Origin: Neoroseomonas oryzicola
Lineage (GTDB): Bacteria > Pseudomonadota > Alphaproteobacteria > Acetobacterales > Acetobacteraceae
DNA: 64,000 nt
Direction: 5' to 3'
Assembly: GCF_012163135.1 (NCBI RefSeq)
Contig: NZ_JAAVUP010000002.1
Location: forward strand, 976,793-1,040,792
This document shows positions 1 through 8,666 of the stretch, one piece after another. The notes under the pieces were generated by a model, which was given only the letters and a program-made list of their open reading frames with translations, searched no databases and was not told the DNA's origin. The first letter of the stretch is position 1, and every line of letters starts with the position of its first letter. The translations under genes and the position numbers were made by a program.

Positions 1-18
1 CCCCGCCGGGCGGCGGGG
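1..18 (-). terminator. GC hairpin after the binding-protein gene
   Basis: A perfect 7-bp stem (CCCCGCC / GGCGGGG) with loop GGGC lies 22 bases beyond the stop of the leftward binding-protein gene. The window ends here, so a T-tract cannot be checked. Confidence 0.35.
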
Positions 19-40
19 GCGAGTCACGTCGATGCGCGGT

Positions 41-1066
41 TCAGCGCATCGGCCAGGAATACATCAGCCCGCCATTCGTCCACAGCCGGTTCAGCCCACG
101 TTCCAGGCCGATCGGGGTGCTCGGGCCGATGGTGCGATCGAATAGCTCGCCATAATTCCCCACCGCGCGGATCGCGTTGTAGGCCCAGGCCGCGTCGAGC
201 TTGAGCGCGTTGCCCAGCAGCGGATCGGCGCCGAGCAGGCGGCGGATCTCGGGATTGGTGCTGGTGCGGCGCAGTTCCTCGGCATTCTGGCTGGTGACGC
301 CGAGTTCCTCCGCGTTGATCAGCGCGGAAATCGTCCAGCGGATCACGTCGAACCATTCCTGGTCGTCGCGCCGCACCACGGGGCCGTAGGGCTCCTTCGA
401 GAAACGCTCGGGCAGGATCACGTAGTCATTGGGATTGGTGAACTGGCTGCGCAGGGCTGCGAGCTGCGTCGCATCGGTGCCGATCGCATCGCACCGCCCG
501 GCCTGCAGCGAGGCCGCATTGTCCTGCATGCGTTCCTGCAGCACCGGGGTGAAGCGCAGGTTGTTCGCACGGAACCAGTCCGTCGTGACGAGTTCGTTCG
601 TCGTGCCGGGCGAGAGGCAGATGGTCATGCCATCCATCTCGCGCGGGTTGGTGATGTTGGCGTCGCGCCGCACCATGAAGCCGTGGCCGTCATAGAGGTT
701 CGCGATGGTCAGCCGCAGGCCGAGCGTGGTGTCGCGCGTCATCGACAGCGTGGTCTGGCGGATCAGCACGTCGATCTCGCCCGATTGCAGGGCGGTGAAG
801 CGCTGCACCGCGGTCAGCGGCACGAAGCGGACCTTGTTCGGGTCGCCCAGCACCGCGGCCGCGACGGCGCGGCAGAGATCGGCATCCATGCCGCGCCAGA
901 CGCCCTGGCTGTCCGGCAGCGAGAAGCCGGCGACGCCGACATTGACGCCGCAGGCGAGGACGCCGCGGCTCTTGACGCCATCGAGGGTAGCGCCGGCGAA
1001 GGCGGGCCCGGCCAAGCCGAGCCCCAGTCCGGCGGCAAGGGCCGCCATCCAGCGTGTGATCTTCAT
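41..1066 (-). CDS. amino-acid ABC transporter substrate-binding protein (AapJ/BztA-like)
   Basis: A 341-residue periplasmic solute-binding protein of the general L-amino-acid (AapJ/BztA) type. Residues 1-24 form a clear signal peptide (MKITRW, hydrophobic core, AFA cleavage). The mature part opens with the family-typical 'L..VK.RG.L.CGVN' and continues with 'G.DADLCRAVAAAVLGD', as in family 3 binding proteins. An in-frame ATG further upstream was rejected because GGAGGAG sits directly before 1066 and the signal peptide starts there. The permease and ATPase genes are not in view; they may lie left of the window or elsewhere. Specificity is inferred from family resemblance. Confidence 0.88.
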   Translation of the reverse strand: MKITRWMAALAAGLGLGLAGPAFAGATLDGVKSRGVLACGVNVGVAGFSLPDSQGVWRGMDADLCRAVAAAVLGDPNKVRFVPLTAVQRFTALQSGEIDVLIRQTTLSMTRDTTLGLRLTIANLYDGHGFMVRRDANITNPREMDGMTICLSPGTTNELVTTDWFRANNLRFTPVLQERMQDNAASLQAGRCDAIGTDATQLAALRSQFTNPNDYVILPERFSKEPYGPVVRRDDQEWFDVIRWTISALINAEELGVTSQNAEELRRTSTNPEIRRLLGADPLLGNALKLDAAWAYNAIRAVGNYGELFDRTIGPSTPIGLERGLNRLWTNGGLMYSWPMR

Positions 1067-1116
1067 GCTCGCTCCTCCATCCGCCGGCGGGATGCACCTG
1101 CCGGACCGGTTGATGT

Positions 1117-1989
1117 CTATCCGCGCTTCGCCTTGTCGGCCTCGTTGCGCGCCCTGATGCGGGCGCGCGCCTCGTCCCATTCCGCGTCGCCCCAGGAGAG
1201 GTAGTCGTGGAAGCCGCCGCCCGCCGTCAGCCAGTTGCCGCCGTCAAGGGCGATGGTCTCCCCGTTGATCCAGATCGGCGCCAGCAGGAAGGCGGCCATG
1301 TCGCCGATGTCCTGCGGCGTGCCGACGCGGCGCATCGGGTTCTTCGCTGCCGCGCGCTCGGCCGGGTTGTTCTCGCCGGGGCGCAGGCGGGCGAACATCC
1401 CCTCGGTCGGGATGGTGCCCGGCGCGATGGCGTTGAGCCGGATGCCGTAGCCCCCCCATTCCACCGCGAGCGACTTGGTCATCGCGTCGATGCCCGCCTT
1501 GGACATGGCCGAGGGCACCACGAAGGGCGCACCGGTGCGCACCCAGGTCACGATGATCGAGACGACGGCGCCGCCGGTGCCGTCCTTGATCCAGCGCTTC
1601 CCCACCGCCTGCGTCACCTGGAAGGTGCCGTGGAAGACGATGTCGGCGATGGCGTGGAAGGCGCGGTGGGACAGGTCCTCCGTGCGGCTGACGAAATTCC
1701 CGGCGGCGTTGTTGATCAGGTGCGTCGCCGGCCGGCCTTCGGCCCACATGGCGGCGACCGCGGCCTCGACCGCCTCGGGGTCCTTGATGTCGACGGCGCG
1801 CGCGCTCGCCTTGCCGGGATGCTTCGCGTTCATCTCGGCGGCGGTGGCCTGCACCACCTCGCCGCGCCGCCCCCAGATCTCGACCGCGGCGCCGAGGTCG
1901 AGCAGCCGCTCGGCCATCATGCGCCCAAGGCCGGTGCCGCCGCCGGTGACCAGCACGCGGCTGCCGGCGAAGAGCCCGTCGCGGAACAT
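1117..1989 (-). CDS. SDR oxidoreductase of the 2,4-dienoyl-CoA reductase type
   Basis: A 290-residue short-chain dehydrogenase. The dinucleotide motif TGGGTGLG lies at residues 15-22 and NNAAG at 93-97. The usual YxxxK catalytic motif is absent; the equivalent positions read S160-A-M-S-K164. A Ser/Lys pair in place of Tyr/Lys is characteristic of NADPH 2,4-dienoyl-CoA reductases (mitochondrial DECR, Bacillus FadH), so reduction of 2,4-dienoyl-CoA during unsaturated fatty acid oxidation is the likely role. The start is 5 bases downstream of the crotonase stop, indicating one leftward transcript. A general SDR of other specificity cannot be excluded. Confidence 0.82.
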   Translation of the reverse strand: MFRDGLFAGSRVLVTGGGTGLGRMMAERLLDLGAAVEIWGRRGEVVQATAAEMNAKHPGKASARAVDIKDPEAVEAAVAAMWAEGRPATHLINNAAGNFVSRTEDLSHRAFHAIADIVFHGTFQVTQAVGKRWIKDGTGGAVVSIIVTWVRTGAPFVVPSAMSKAGIDAMTKSLAVEWGGYGIRLNAIAPGTIPTEGMFARLRPGENNPAERAAAKNPMRRVGTPQDIGDMAAFLLAPIWINGETIALDGGNWLTAGGGFHDYLSWGDAEWDEARARIRARNEADKAKRG

Positions 1990-1994
1990 GCGCG

Positions 1995-2777
1995 CTATTC
2001 CGCCGCGAGGAAGCGGGAGAAGTCCGGCTTGCGCTTCTCCTGGAAGGCGGCGACGGCCTCCGCGGCCTCGGGGCCCCGCAGCAGGGCGCCGAACTTCGCG
2101 AATTCCTCGGTCATGTGGGCGGTCAGGCGGGATTCCTCGGCCTGGCGCAGCAGGCGCTTGGTCGTCGCCATGGCGGTGGGCGGCTTGGCGGCCAGCTTGC
2201 GCGCGACGGCGCCCGCGGTGTGGAACAGGTCGGGCAACGGCACCACCGCGTTCACGATGCCGGCGCGCAGCGCGGTCTCTGGCGTGAAGGCCTCGCCCAG
2301 CATGAGCAATTCGTTCGCGAGCAGCTGCCCCGCGCGCTGCGGCACCACCAGCGACGACCCGCCTTCCGGGCATAGCCCGAGATCCACGAAGGGCATGCGG
2401 AACACCGCGGTATCCGCGGCATAGACGAAGTCGCAATGCAGCAGCAGCGTGGTGCCGATGCCGATGGCGTAGCCCGCCACCGCGGCGACGACGGGCTTCG
2501 GGCATTCGCGCAGCGCGGCGAGGAACTCCCGCGCCGGGGAGGGCACGTCCGCCGCCTGGTCCCCGCGCGCCTTGAAGTCGCCGACATCGTTGCCCGAGGT
2601 GAAGCAGGCCGATCCGCCGGTGATGAGCACGACGCGCACGGCGGGCGACGTCGCGGCCTCCCGCAGCGCCTCCCCCATCGCGGCGTACATGGCGCGCGTC
2701 AGGGCGTTCTTCTTGTCGGGGCGGTTGATGTGGATGGTCCGCAGCCCGGCATCGTCGGTGACGTCGATCTCGCTCAT
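1995..2777 (-). CDS. enoyl-CoA hydratase/isomerase family protein
   Basis: A 260-residue crotonase-fold protein that likely acts on acyl-CoA thioesters. It shows the family landmarks 'INRPDKKNAL' near the N-terminus, an oxyanion-hole strand 'ACFTSGNDVGDF', and 'CPEGGSSLVVPQRAG', the position that carries one catalytic glutamate in hydratases. The preceding glutamate of true hydratases is not obvious, so an isomerase of the enoyl-CoA delta-isomerase type is possible. It sits directly upstream of the dienoyl-CoA-reductase-like SDR, a pairing that fits auxiliary beta-oxidation of unsaturated acids. Confidence 0.85.
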   Translation of the reverse strand: MSEIDVTDDAGLRTIHINRPDKKNALTRAMYAAMGEALREAATSPAVRVVLITGGSACFTSGNDVGDFKARGDQAADVPSPAREFLAALRECPKPVVAAVAGYAIGIGTTLLLHCDFVYAADTAVFRMPFVDLGLCPEGGSSLVVPQRAGQLLANELLMLGEAFTPETALRAGIVNAVVPLPDLFHTAGAVARKLAAKPPTAMATTKRLLRQAEESRLTAHMTEEFAKFGALLRGPEAAEAVAAFQEKRKPDFSRFLAAE

Positions 2778-2795
2778 GGTTTCCTCCGCACGCGT

Positions 2796-4205
2796 TCAGG
2801 CGATGATCGGCGGAATGGCGTCCGCGATCCAGCGCGCAATCGCCGTGGCCCTTTCGTCCTGGTGCGGCTGGGCCGTGACGGCGAGGCCGAGCGGCATGCC
2901 CTCGACCGCCATCCGCGGCACCGTGACCACCGGGCAGCCTAGGCCGGAGGAGGCCGTGTTCATGATCGGATTGCCCGTGGTGTGCAGGATACGGTTGGTC
3001 GAACCGCCGGTGTCGCCGGGAAGCGGCGCCGGGCCGCAGGCGGGCAGGCCGATGAAGGCGTCGACCTCGCCGGCCAGCGCGGCCTGGGCGCGGCGCATCT
3101 CCTCCCGCTGCAACAGCCGCGCGCGGTATTGCGCGAGCGTGACGGAGCAGCCGAGCTCGAAGCGTGCCTTCAGGCTGGCGCTCAGCGCGTCCGGGTTCTT
3201 CGCCATCATGTTCGCGACCGACCAGGCGCTCTCATAGGCGCAGACATCGGTGGCGAGCGCCATCGCGCCTATGACGCGCTGTTCCAGCATCTCGAGCAGC
3301 GGATGGTCGCCGCGGCGGATGACCTCGACGCCCTGGGCGCGCAGCGCGTCGAGCGCCCGTTCGAAGGCCGCGGCGGCGGCGGGTTCGACGACGGCCCAGC
3401 CCTCGGTCTCCAGCACCGCTAGACGGCGGGGCCTTAACGCGGGCGGCGGCGCTTCCCCGGTGAAATACATGCCCGGCGCGCCGGGATCGCCGCCGACGCG
3501 CTTCACGATCTCGACGGCGATCTGCCACATGTCTTCGGCCGAGCCGGCATGGATGCCGACGGTCGACTGGCTGAAGCCCTGGCGTTCCCCGCGGTTGATC
3601 CCGCCCTGCGTCGGCTTGAGCGCCCAATTGGCGTTGAACGATGCCGGGCGGATGACGCTGCCGAGGACCTGCGTGCCGATCGCCGCCGGCAGCATCCGCG
3701 CGCTGATGACCGCACCTGAACCGGAGGATGATCCGCCCGGGGTCCGCCGCAGGTCGAAGGGATGCCGCGTCGGCCCCGGATGCGACATGCCGAGCTCGGT
3801 CGTGACGGTCTTGCCGACGATGACCGCGCCGGCCTGGCGCAGCGCCTGCACGAGCGCGGAATCGCGGCCCGGCCGGTTCCCCTTGTAGAAGGCGCTGCCC
3901 ATCTCGGTCGGCAGGTCGCGCGTCTCGAGCAGGTCCTTGATGCCGATCGGCAGCCCGTCGATGGGCGAGAGCGGCGCGCCGGCACGATATCGCGCCGTCG
4001 AGGCGTCCGCCGCCTCGCGCGCCCCGGCCTCGTTCAGGCTGACGAAGGCCATCACCTGCGGCTCGAGCGCGGCGATGGTCTCGAGGCATCGTTCCAGATA
4101 GGCGCGCGGCGTGTCCGACCCGTCGCGGAAGCGTGGCACCGCATCGTGGAAGGTGAGCGGTCGGAAGGACTCGGGCGAATAGGATTGCGGGGCGGGCAGG
4201 TCCAT
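2796..4205 (-). CDS. amidase signature family hydrolase
   Basis: A 469-residue amidase of the amidase-signature family. The Ser-cisSer-Lys triad can be placed: Lys90 in 'PIGIKDLLETRDLPTEMGS', the Gly/Ser-rich loop GGSSSGSGA at 157-165, and the nucleophile Ser183 in 'GTQVLGSVIRPA'. The start at 4205 is preceded by GAGGAG; longer in-frame versions upstream were rejected. The gene precedes the crotonase/SDR pair on the same strand with an 18-base gap and may share their transcript. The substrate amide is unknown. It is distinct from GatA later in the window, which has its own operon. Confidence 0.85.
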   Translation of the reverse strand: MDLPAPQSYSPESFRPLTFHDAVPRFRDGSDTPRAYLERCLETIAALEPQVMAFVSLNEAGAREAADASTARYRAGAPLSPIDGLPIGIKDLLETRDLPTEMGSAFYKGNRPGRDSALVQALRQAGAVIVGKTVTTELGMSHPGPTRHPFDLRRTPGGSSSGSGAVISARMLPAAIGTQVLGSVIRPASFNANWALKPTQGGINRGERQGFSQSTVGIHAGSAEDMWQIAVEIVKRVGGDPGAPGMYFTGEAPPPALRPRRLAVLETEGWAVVEPAAAAAFERALDALRAQGVEVIRRGDHPLLEMLEQRVIGAMALATDVCAYESAWSVANMMAKNPDALSASLKARFELGCSVTLAQYRARLLQREEMRRAQAALAGEVDAFIGLPACGPAPLPGDTGGSTNRILHTTGNPIMNTASSGLGCPVVTVPRMAVEGMPLGLAVTAQPHQDERATAIARWIADAIPPIIA

Positions 4206-4321
4206 CGGGCGTCTCCTCGGCGGCGCATGCTTGCCCGCGCGCGACGCCCCGGCAAGCCACGCGGGCTGACAGCGCGCGCCGCTTCCGCAAAGATGCGCGC
4301 AAGATCGGGATGGAGGGACGC

Positions 4322-5071
4322 ATGACGCGGCGCGTGATGATGGTGACGGGCGGTTCGCGCGGGATTGGCGCGGCAACAGCGGTCCTGGCCGCGCAGCGCG
4401 GCTACGACCTGCTGCTGACCTATCGCAGCGAGGTCGCGCGCGCCGAGGCGACCGCGCGGGCCTGCGAGGCGGCGGGCGCGCGCGTCATCCTCATGCAGGG
4501 CGATGCGGGATCGGAAAGCGACATTCTCGCCGCCTTCAACCGGATCGACGAGGCCTTCGGCCGCATCGACGTGCTGGTGAACAATGCCGGCATCACCGGC
4601 CCGCGCCGGCTGCTGGCGGACAGCACGCTCGAGGACTGGGTCTCCGTCTTCACGCCCAATGTCGTCGGCGTGGCGCTGCATTGCCGGGAGGCGGTGCGGC
4701 GGATGTCGATCAAGCGCGGCGGAAAGGGCGGCGCGATCGTCAATGTCTCCTCCCGCGCGGCCGAGATCGGCGGCGGCGGCGAATGGGTCCATTACGGCGC
4801 GAGCAAGGGCGCGGTGGATACGTTGACGGTCGGCTTGGCGCGCGAGGTCGCAGCCGAGGGCATCCGCGTCAACGCCGTCGATCCCGGGCTGATCGACACC
4901 GAGATCCACGCCGCGGCCGGGGCGCCGGATCGCGTCGCCCGGCTGTCGGCCGGCGTGCCGATGGGGCGCGGCGGCACGGCGCAGGAAGTGGCGGAATGCA
5001 TCCTCTTCCTCGCCTCGGACGCCGCGTCCTATGTCGCGGCGGCCTGCCTGCCCGTGGGCGGGGGGCGGTAG
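4322..5071 (+). CDS. SDR family oxidoreductase (3-oxoacyl-ACP-reductase-like)
   Basis: A 249-residue classical short-chain dehydrogenase with TGGSRGIG near the N-terminus, NNAGI, a serine in 'IVNVSSRA', and the catalytic 'YGASK'. The C-terminus has the FabG-like 'GR.GTAQEVAECILFLASDAASYV...VGGG'. An upstream ATG at 4310 is in frame, but GGAGGG eight bases before 4322 favours the shorter start. It is transcribed away from the amidase gene. Its stop codon directly abuts the stop of the convergent aminotransferase gene. Substrate unknown. Confidence 0.83.
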   Translation: MTRRVMMVTGGSRGIGAATAVLAAQRGYDLLLTYRSEVARAEATARACEAAGARVILMQGDAGSESDILAAFNRIDEAFGRIDVLVNNAGITGPRRLLADSTLEDWVSVFTPNVVGVALHCREAVRRMSIKRGGKGGAIVNVSSRAAEIGGGGEWVHYGASKGAVDTLTVGLAREVAAEGIRVNAVDPGLIDTEIHAAAGAPDRVARLSAGVPMGRGGTAQEVAECILFLASDAASYVAAACLPVGGGR

Positions 5072-6409
5072 CTAGGCTGCCGTGAGCACCGGCTTCCGCG
5101 CGGCGCAGAATTCTTCCACCGCGGCGACGAAGCGGTCGCAATCGGCGTCGGTCGTCGGCAGCATCAGCGCCGCCATGCCGCGGCGGGCGAGGTAGATCCC
5201 CGCCGCGAGCATGTCGAAGAAGAACAGCTCGCGCATCTGCTCCTCGGCCGGCGCGGCCTTGTAGGGCGCGGTGACCGGCCCGGTGCGGAAATGCGGATTC
5301 AGCATCGACCCCGCGCCGGTGAAATGCATCGCGAGGCCATGCTTCGCGCAGACCGCGTTCAGCGCCGCGCGCAGCCGCTCGCCGCGCGCGAAATGCGCCT
5401 CGGCCGCCGCCTCGTCGAAGATCTCGCCCATCGCGACGCAGCCCGCGGCCATGGACAGCACGTTGTTGTTGAAGGTGCCGGCATGGGGCAGGGCGCCGGG
5501 CTTGTGGCCGTCGAACACAGCCATCACGTCGCGCCGCCCGCCGAAAGCGCCGAAGGACATCCCGCCCGCCATATACTTCCCGAAGGTCGTCATGTCGGGC
5601 GTGATGCCCATGCGCTGCTGCAGCCCGCCATAGCCGTGGCGGCTGGTCATCACCTCGTCGAAGATCAGCAGCGCGCCGGTCTCCCTCGTCGCGTCGCGCA
5701 GGGCCTGGAGGAATTCCCGCGTCGCGGGGATGCAGCCGCCCGATCCCTGCATCGGCTCGACGATCACCGCGGCCAGCTTGTCGCCGGCCTCACGGATCGC
5801 CGCCGCGGCGCCCGCCGGGTCGTTGTAGTCGGCGAAGCGCATCGGGATCGGCAGGTTCACCGCCGAGACCGGCACGCCGACCGGGAAGGTGAAGACGCCG
5901 CCATGGTAGCCGCCGCGGAAGGCCATCACCTCGGTGCGCCCGGTGAAGCCACGCGCGCCGGCCAGCGCCATGATGTTCGCCTCGGTCCCCGAATTGGTGA
6001 AGCGCACCTGCTCGACCGAGGGGAAGCGCCCGCAGATCAGTGCGGCGAGCATCCCTTCCTTCTCGCCCACCGCGGCGAGGTTGATGCCACGATCCATCGC
6101 CGCCTTCACGGCATCGAGGATGCGCTTCTCGGAATGGCCGAACAGCCCCGCGGAATACTCGCCGCAGAGGTCCAGGTATGCGTGCCCGTCCGCGTCCCAG
6201 ACGGTGGTGCCCTCGCCGCGCACCATGGCGGTGGGGAAGGGCGTGTAGAACAGCACCGTGCGGGTGTTGCCGCCGGGCATGACCTCGCGCGCCTTGGCGT
6301 GGATCGCGGCACTCTTCGGACGGGCGGCGACATAGGCCTCGCGCGCCTCGGCCAGCGCGGCCTCGAGGTCGCTGTTGCGCGGGTCGCGCGGGGCGTCGAG
6401 CGGGCTCAT
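5072..6409 (-). CDS. class III PLP aminotransferase (glutamate-1-semialdehyde aminomutase-like)
   Basis: A 445-residue fold-type I, class III PLP enzyme. '[13 protein letters not shown]' (residues 137-149) binds cofactor phosphate, D251 in '[11 protein letters not shown]' contacts the pyridine nitrogen, and Lys278 in '[10 protein letters not shown]' is the Schiff-base lysine. The overall pattern resembles HemL and related transaminases. The window carries a hemA (ALAS) gene near 63535, so HemL itself would be unexpected in the Shemin pathway; a catabolic aminotransferase or aminomutase is more likely. GGAGGA precedes the ATG at 6409. Confidence 0.82.
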   Translation of the reverse strand: MSPLDAPRDPRNSDLEAALAEAREAYVAARPKSAAIHAKAREVMPGGNTRTVLFYTPFPTAMVRGEGTTVWDADGHAYLDLCGEYSAGLFGHSEKRILDAVKAAMDRGINLAAVGEKEGMLAALICGRFPSVEQVRFTNSGTEANIMALAGARGFTGRTEVMAFRGGYHGGVFTFPVGVPVSAVNLPIPMRFADYNDPAGAAAAIREAGDKLAAVIVEPMQGSGGCIPATREFLQALRDATRETGALLIFDEVMTSRHGYGGLQQRMGITPDMTTFGKYMAGGMSFGAFGGRRDVMAVFDGHKPGALPHAGTFNNNVLSMAAGCVAMGEIFDEAAAEAHFARGERLRAALNAVCAKHGLAMHFTGAGSMLNPHFRTGPVTAPYKAAPAEEQMRELFFFDMLAAGIYLARRGMAALMLPTTDADCDRFVAAVEEFCAARKPVLTAA

Positions 6410-6458
6410 GGCGTCCTCCGGCAGGGGCGAAGGAGGCTCGCGCCGCGGCCCGGCGGCG

Positions 6459-7115
6459 TCAACCGCCGGGAAGCCCCGGGATCCGGAGCGCGATTTCGGT
6501 CGTCAGCTTGGCCCGGAAGGCGTCGGCGTAGGCGCCGGGCGCTGTGGAGGAACGCAGGAACCCGCTGACCACATGCTCGCGCAGCCAGTCCTCGATCCCC
6601 GCGAGCGTGGCCGGGTCCTCCGGCGCCGTCTCGGGGTCGTCGATGGAACTGAAGGCGATGGCATTGATCGTGACGCCCTGCGCGGCGAGGACGGCCCGGG
6701 CCTGCGCCGCCGCGACATGCCCGGCCGTCTCGTAGCCATCGGTCGAGATGTCGATGACGCTGCGTTCGGGCTCGCAGGGCGCCTCGCGCAACGCCGCGCC
6801 GGCATGCAGCAACGCATCGCCGATCGCGGTGGACAGCGGATGACCCAGCCGGCCCGTCGCGCGCAGCGCCTCGGCGAAGCGGCGGCCTTCCTCGGCGGTG
6901 CGGACCATGGTCCAGGGCAGGCGCGTGGTCGGCACCTGCGCGAAATCCACCACCATCACGGCGATGCCGTCCGAGGCCTCGAGCCCCGCGACGACGTCGC
7001 TGTGCTCGAAGGCCGCGGCGGTGCCCTCGCGCTGGGCGCGGAAATGGGCCTCGGAGACCGAACCCGAACTGTCCATCAGCAGGACCAGAGCGGCGAGGCA
7101 GGCGGGAAGGGGCAT
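6459..7115 (-). CDS. DUF1194-type VWA-domain protein
   Basis: A protein of about 218 residues with a von Willebrand A fold. The metal-site motif DxSxS appears as 'MDSSGSVS', followed by 'STDGYE' and 'INAIAFSS', as in the DUF1194 family. Usual members have an N-terminal signal peptide before the first strand; here the ATG lies only about 14 residues before the MIDAS motif, so the signal is missing. ATG 7115 has GGGAG at good spacing; ATG 7124 is an alternative. It is divergent from the flavoenzyme operon. Function unknown. Confidence 0.65.
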   Translation of the reverse strand: MPLPACLAALVLLMDSSGSVSEAHFRAQREGTAAAFEHSDVVAGLEASDGIAVMVVDFAQVPTTRLPWTMVRTAEEGRRFAEALRATGRLGHPLSTAIGDALLHAGAALREAPCEPERSVIDISTDGYETAGHVAAAQARAVLAAQGVTINAIAFSSIDDPETAPEDPATLAGIEDWLREHVVSGFLRSSTAPGAYADAFRAKLTTEIALRIPGLPGG

Positions 7116-7267
7116 GGCACGCATCTCCCTCGGGACCGCGTGCAGCGTCGCGCCGGACCTGCCGGAAGGTCCCGAAGGGCGGCCGAAATTGGGCCGAAGA
7201 CCTGCCAATGGAACGTCGGGCATGGGCCCTGGTTGACGGCCCGGCCATGGCGCCGTCCCATGCGGGC

Positions 7268-8389
7268 ATGCAGACGCGCGGCAGCGACGTGATCGTGGTG
7301 GGTGGCGGCCTCGTCGGCGCGGCCATCGCGCACGGCCTGCGCGGCGAAGGGCTCGACACCGTGCTGCTGGACGAAGGCGACATTGCCTTCCGCGCCAGCC
7401 GCGGCAATTTCGGCCTGGTCTGGGTGCAGTCGAAGGGGTTCGGCGCGCCCTGGTACCAGCGCTGGACGCGCGGTTCGGCCGGGGAATGGCCGGGGCTGGC
7501 CGCCGACCTCGCCGCGCGCACCGGCATCGACACCGCGCTGCAGCAGCCCGGTGGTGTGCATCTCTGCCTCAGCGAGCAGGAATTCGAGGATCGCGGCCGC
7601 CGCATGGCGCAGATGCAGGTCGAGGCCGGGAATTTCGGCCTCGAGTACCGCATGATCCGCCGCGACGAACTGGCGGAGATGCTGCCGGGCCTCGGCCCTT
7701 CCGTCGTCGGCGCCTCCTGGTCGCCCTATGACGGGCATGCGAGCCCGCTCGCGCTGCTGCAGGCGCTGCACCGCGCCTTCACCGAGGCCGGCGGCGCCTA
7801 CGTTCCCAATGCCAAGGTCACCGGCGGCACCGCCGCGCCGAAGGATTTCCGCGTCGAGACCGCGGCCGGCACCTTCGCCGCGCCACGCATCGTCCTCGCC
7901 GCGGGCCTCGGCAATGCCGACCTCGCGCCGGTCTTCGGGCTGAACACGCCGGTGCGCCCGCAGCGCGGCCAGGTCCTGGTAACCGAGCGCGCCCGCACCG
8001 TCCTGCCCATGCCCTGCACCACCATCCGCCAGACGGGGGAGGGCACCATCATGCTCGGCGACAGCATGGAGGAGGTCGGCTTCGACACGCGCCAGTCGCC
8101 GCCGGTGATGGCGCAGATCGCGCAGCGCGCGGCGCTGTCCTTCCCCTGGATCGCCGAACTCAACATCGTCCGCGCCTGGTCGGCTCTGCGCGTCATGGCC
8201 CCGGACGGCCTGCCCATCTACGACCAGTCGGAGCGCTTCCCCGGTGCCTTCACGGCCAATTGCCATTCCGGCGTCACGCTGGCCGGCGCCCATGCGCGGC
8301 TGCTCGCGCCGATGATCGCGCGTGGCGCGCTCGATCCCGCCCTCGACCCCTTCTCGGCGAAGCGCTTCGATGTTCCGCGCGCGGCCTGA
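7268..8389 (+). CDS. FAD-dependent amine/amino-acid dehydrogenase (HcnC/DadA-like)
   Basis: A 373-residue DAO-family flavoprotein. The FAD motif 'DVIVVGGGLVGAAI' begins at residue 6, and the C-terminus has 'GAFTANCHSGVTLAGA', typical of DadA/HcnC/opine oxidase catalytic subunits. It is followed by a [2Fe-2S] protein and a second flavoprotein that overlap each other, so it is probably the catalytic subunit of a heterotrimeric dehydrogenase that oxidises an amino acid, hydroxyproline, opine or glycine. ATG 7247 is an alternative start; neither has a strong ribosome site. Confidence 0.82.
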   Translation: MQTRGSDVIVVGGGLVGAAIAHGLRGEGLDTVLLDEGDIAFRASRGNFGLVWVQSKGFGAPWYQRWTRGSAGEWPGLAADLAARTGIDTALQQPGGVHLCLSEQEFEDRGRRMAQMQVEAGNFGLEYRMIRRDELAEMLPGLGPSVVGASWSPYDGHASPLALLQALHRAFTEAGGAYVPNAKVTGGTAAPKDFRVETAAGTFAAPRIVLAAGLGNADLAPVFGLNTPVRPQRGQVLVTERARTVLPMPCTTIRQTGEGTIMLGDSMEEVGFDTRQSPPVMAQIAQRAALSFPWIAELNIVRAWSALRVMAPDGLPIYDQSERFPGAFTANCHSGVTLAGAHARLLAPMIARGALDPALDPFSAKRFDVPRAA

Positions 8390-8666
8390 GGTCCGGCCCG
8401 CGACCGTGGAGGTGCTGGTCGAAGGCACCCCGGTGCTGGTGCCCGAGGGTGCGACGGCCGCCGCGGCGGTGCTGCTCGCCGGCCTGCCCGCGATCCGCGA
8501 GACGCCGGTCACCGGCAGCCCGCGCCTGCCGCTGTGCCAGATGGGCGTCTGCTTCGACTGCCTGGCCGAGATCGACGGCATCCCGAACCGCCAGGCTTGC
8601 ATGGTGACGGTCGTCCCCGGCATGCGCATCGCGCGCCAGCACGGCGCGCGGGAGGCGCTGCGGTGA
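8370..8666 (+). CDS. small [2Fe-2S] subunit (HcnA-like)
   Basis: A 98-residue ferredoxin-like subunit with cysteines C56, C61, C64 and C77 in the pattern C-x4-C-x2-C-x12-C, binding one [2Fe-2S] cluster. It matches the small electron-transfer subunits of HcnABC, opine oxidases and hydroxyproline dehydrogenases. The ATG at 8370 lies inside the 3' end of the preceding gene (20-base overlap) and the stop overlaps the GTG of the next gene, so the three are translationally coupled. Confidence 0.85.
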   Translation: MFRARPEVRPATVEVLVEGTPVLVPEGATAAAAVLLAGLPAIRETPVTGSPRLPLCQMGVCFDCLAEIDGIPNRQACMVTVVPGMRIARQHGAREALR

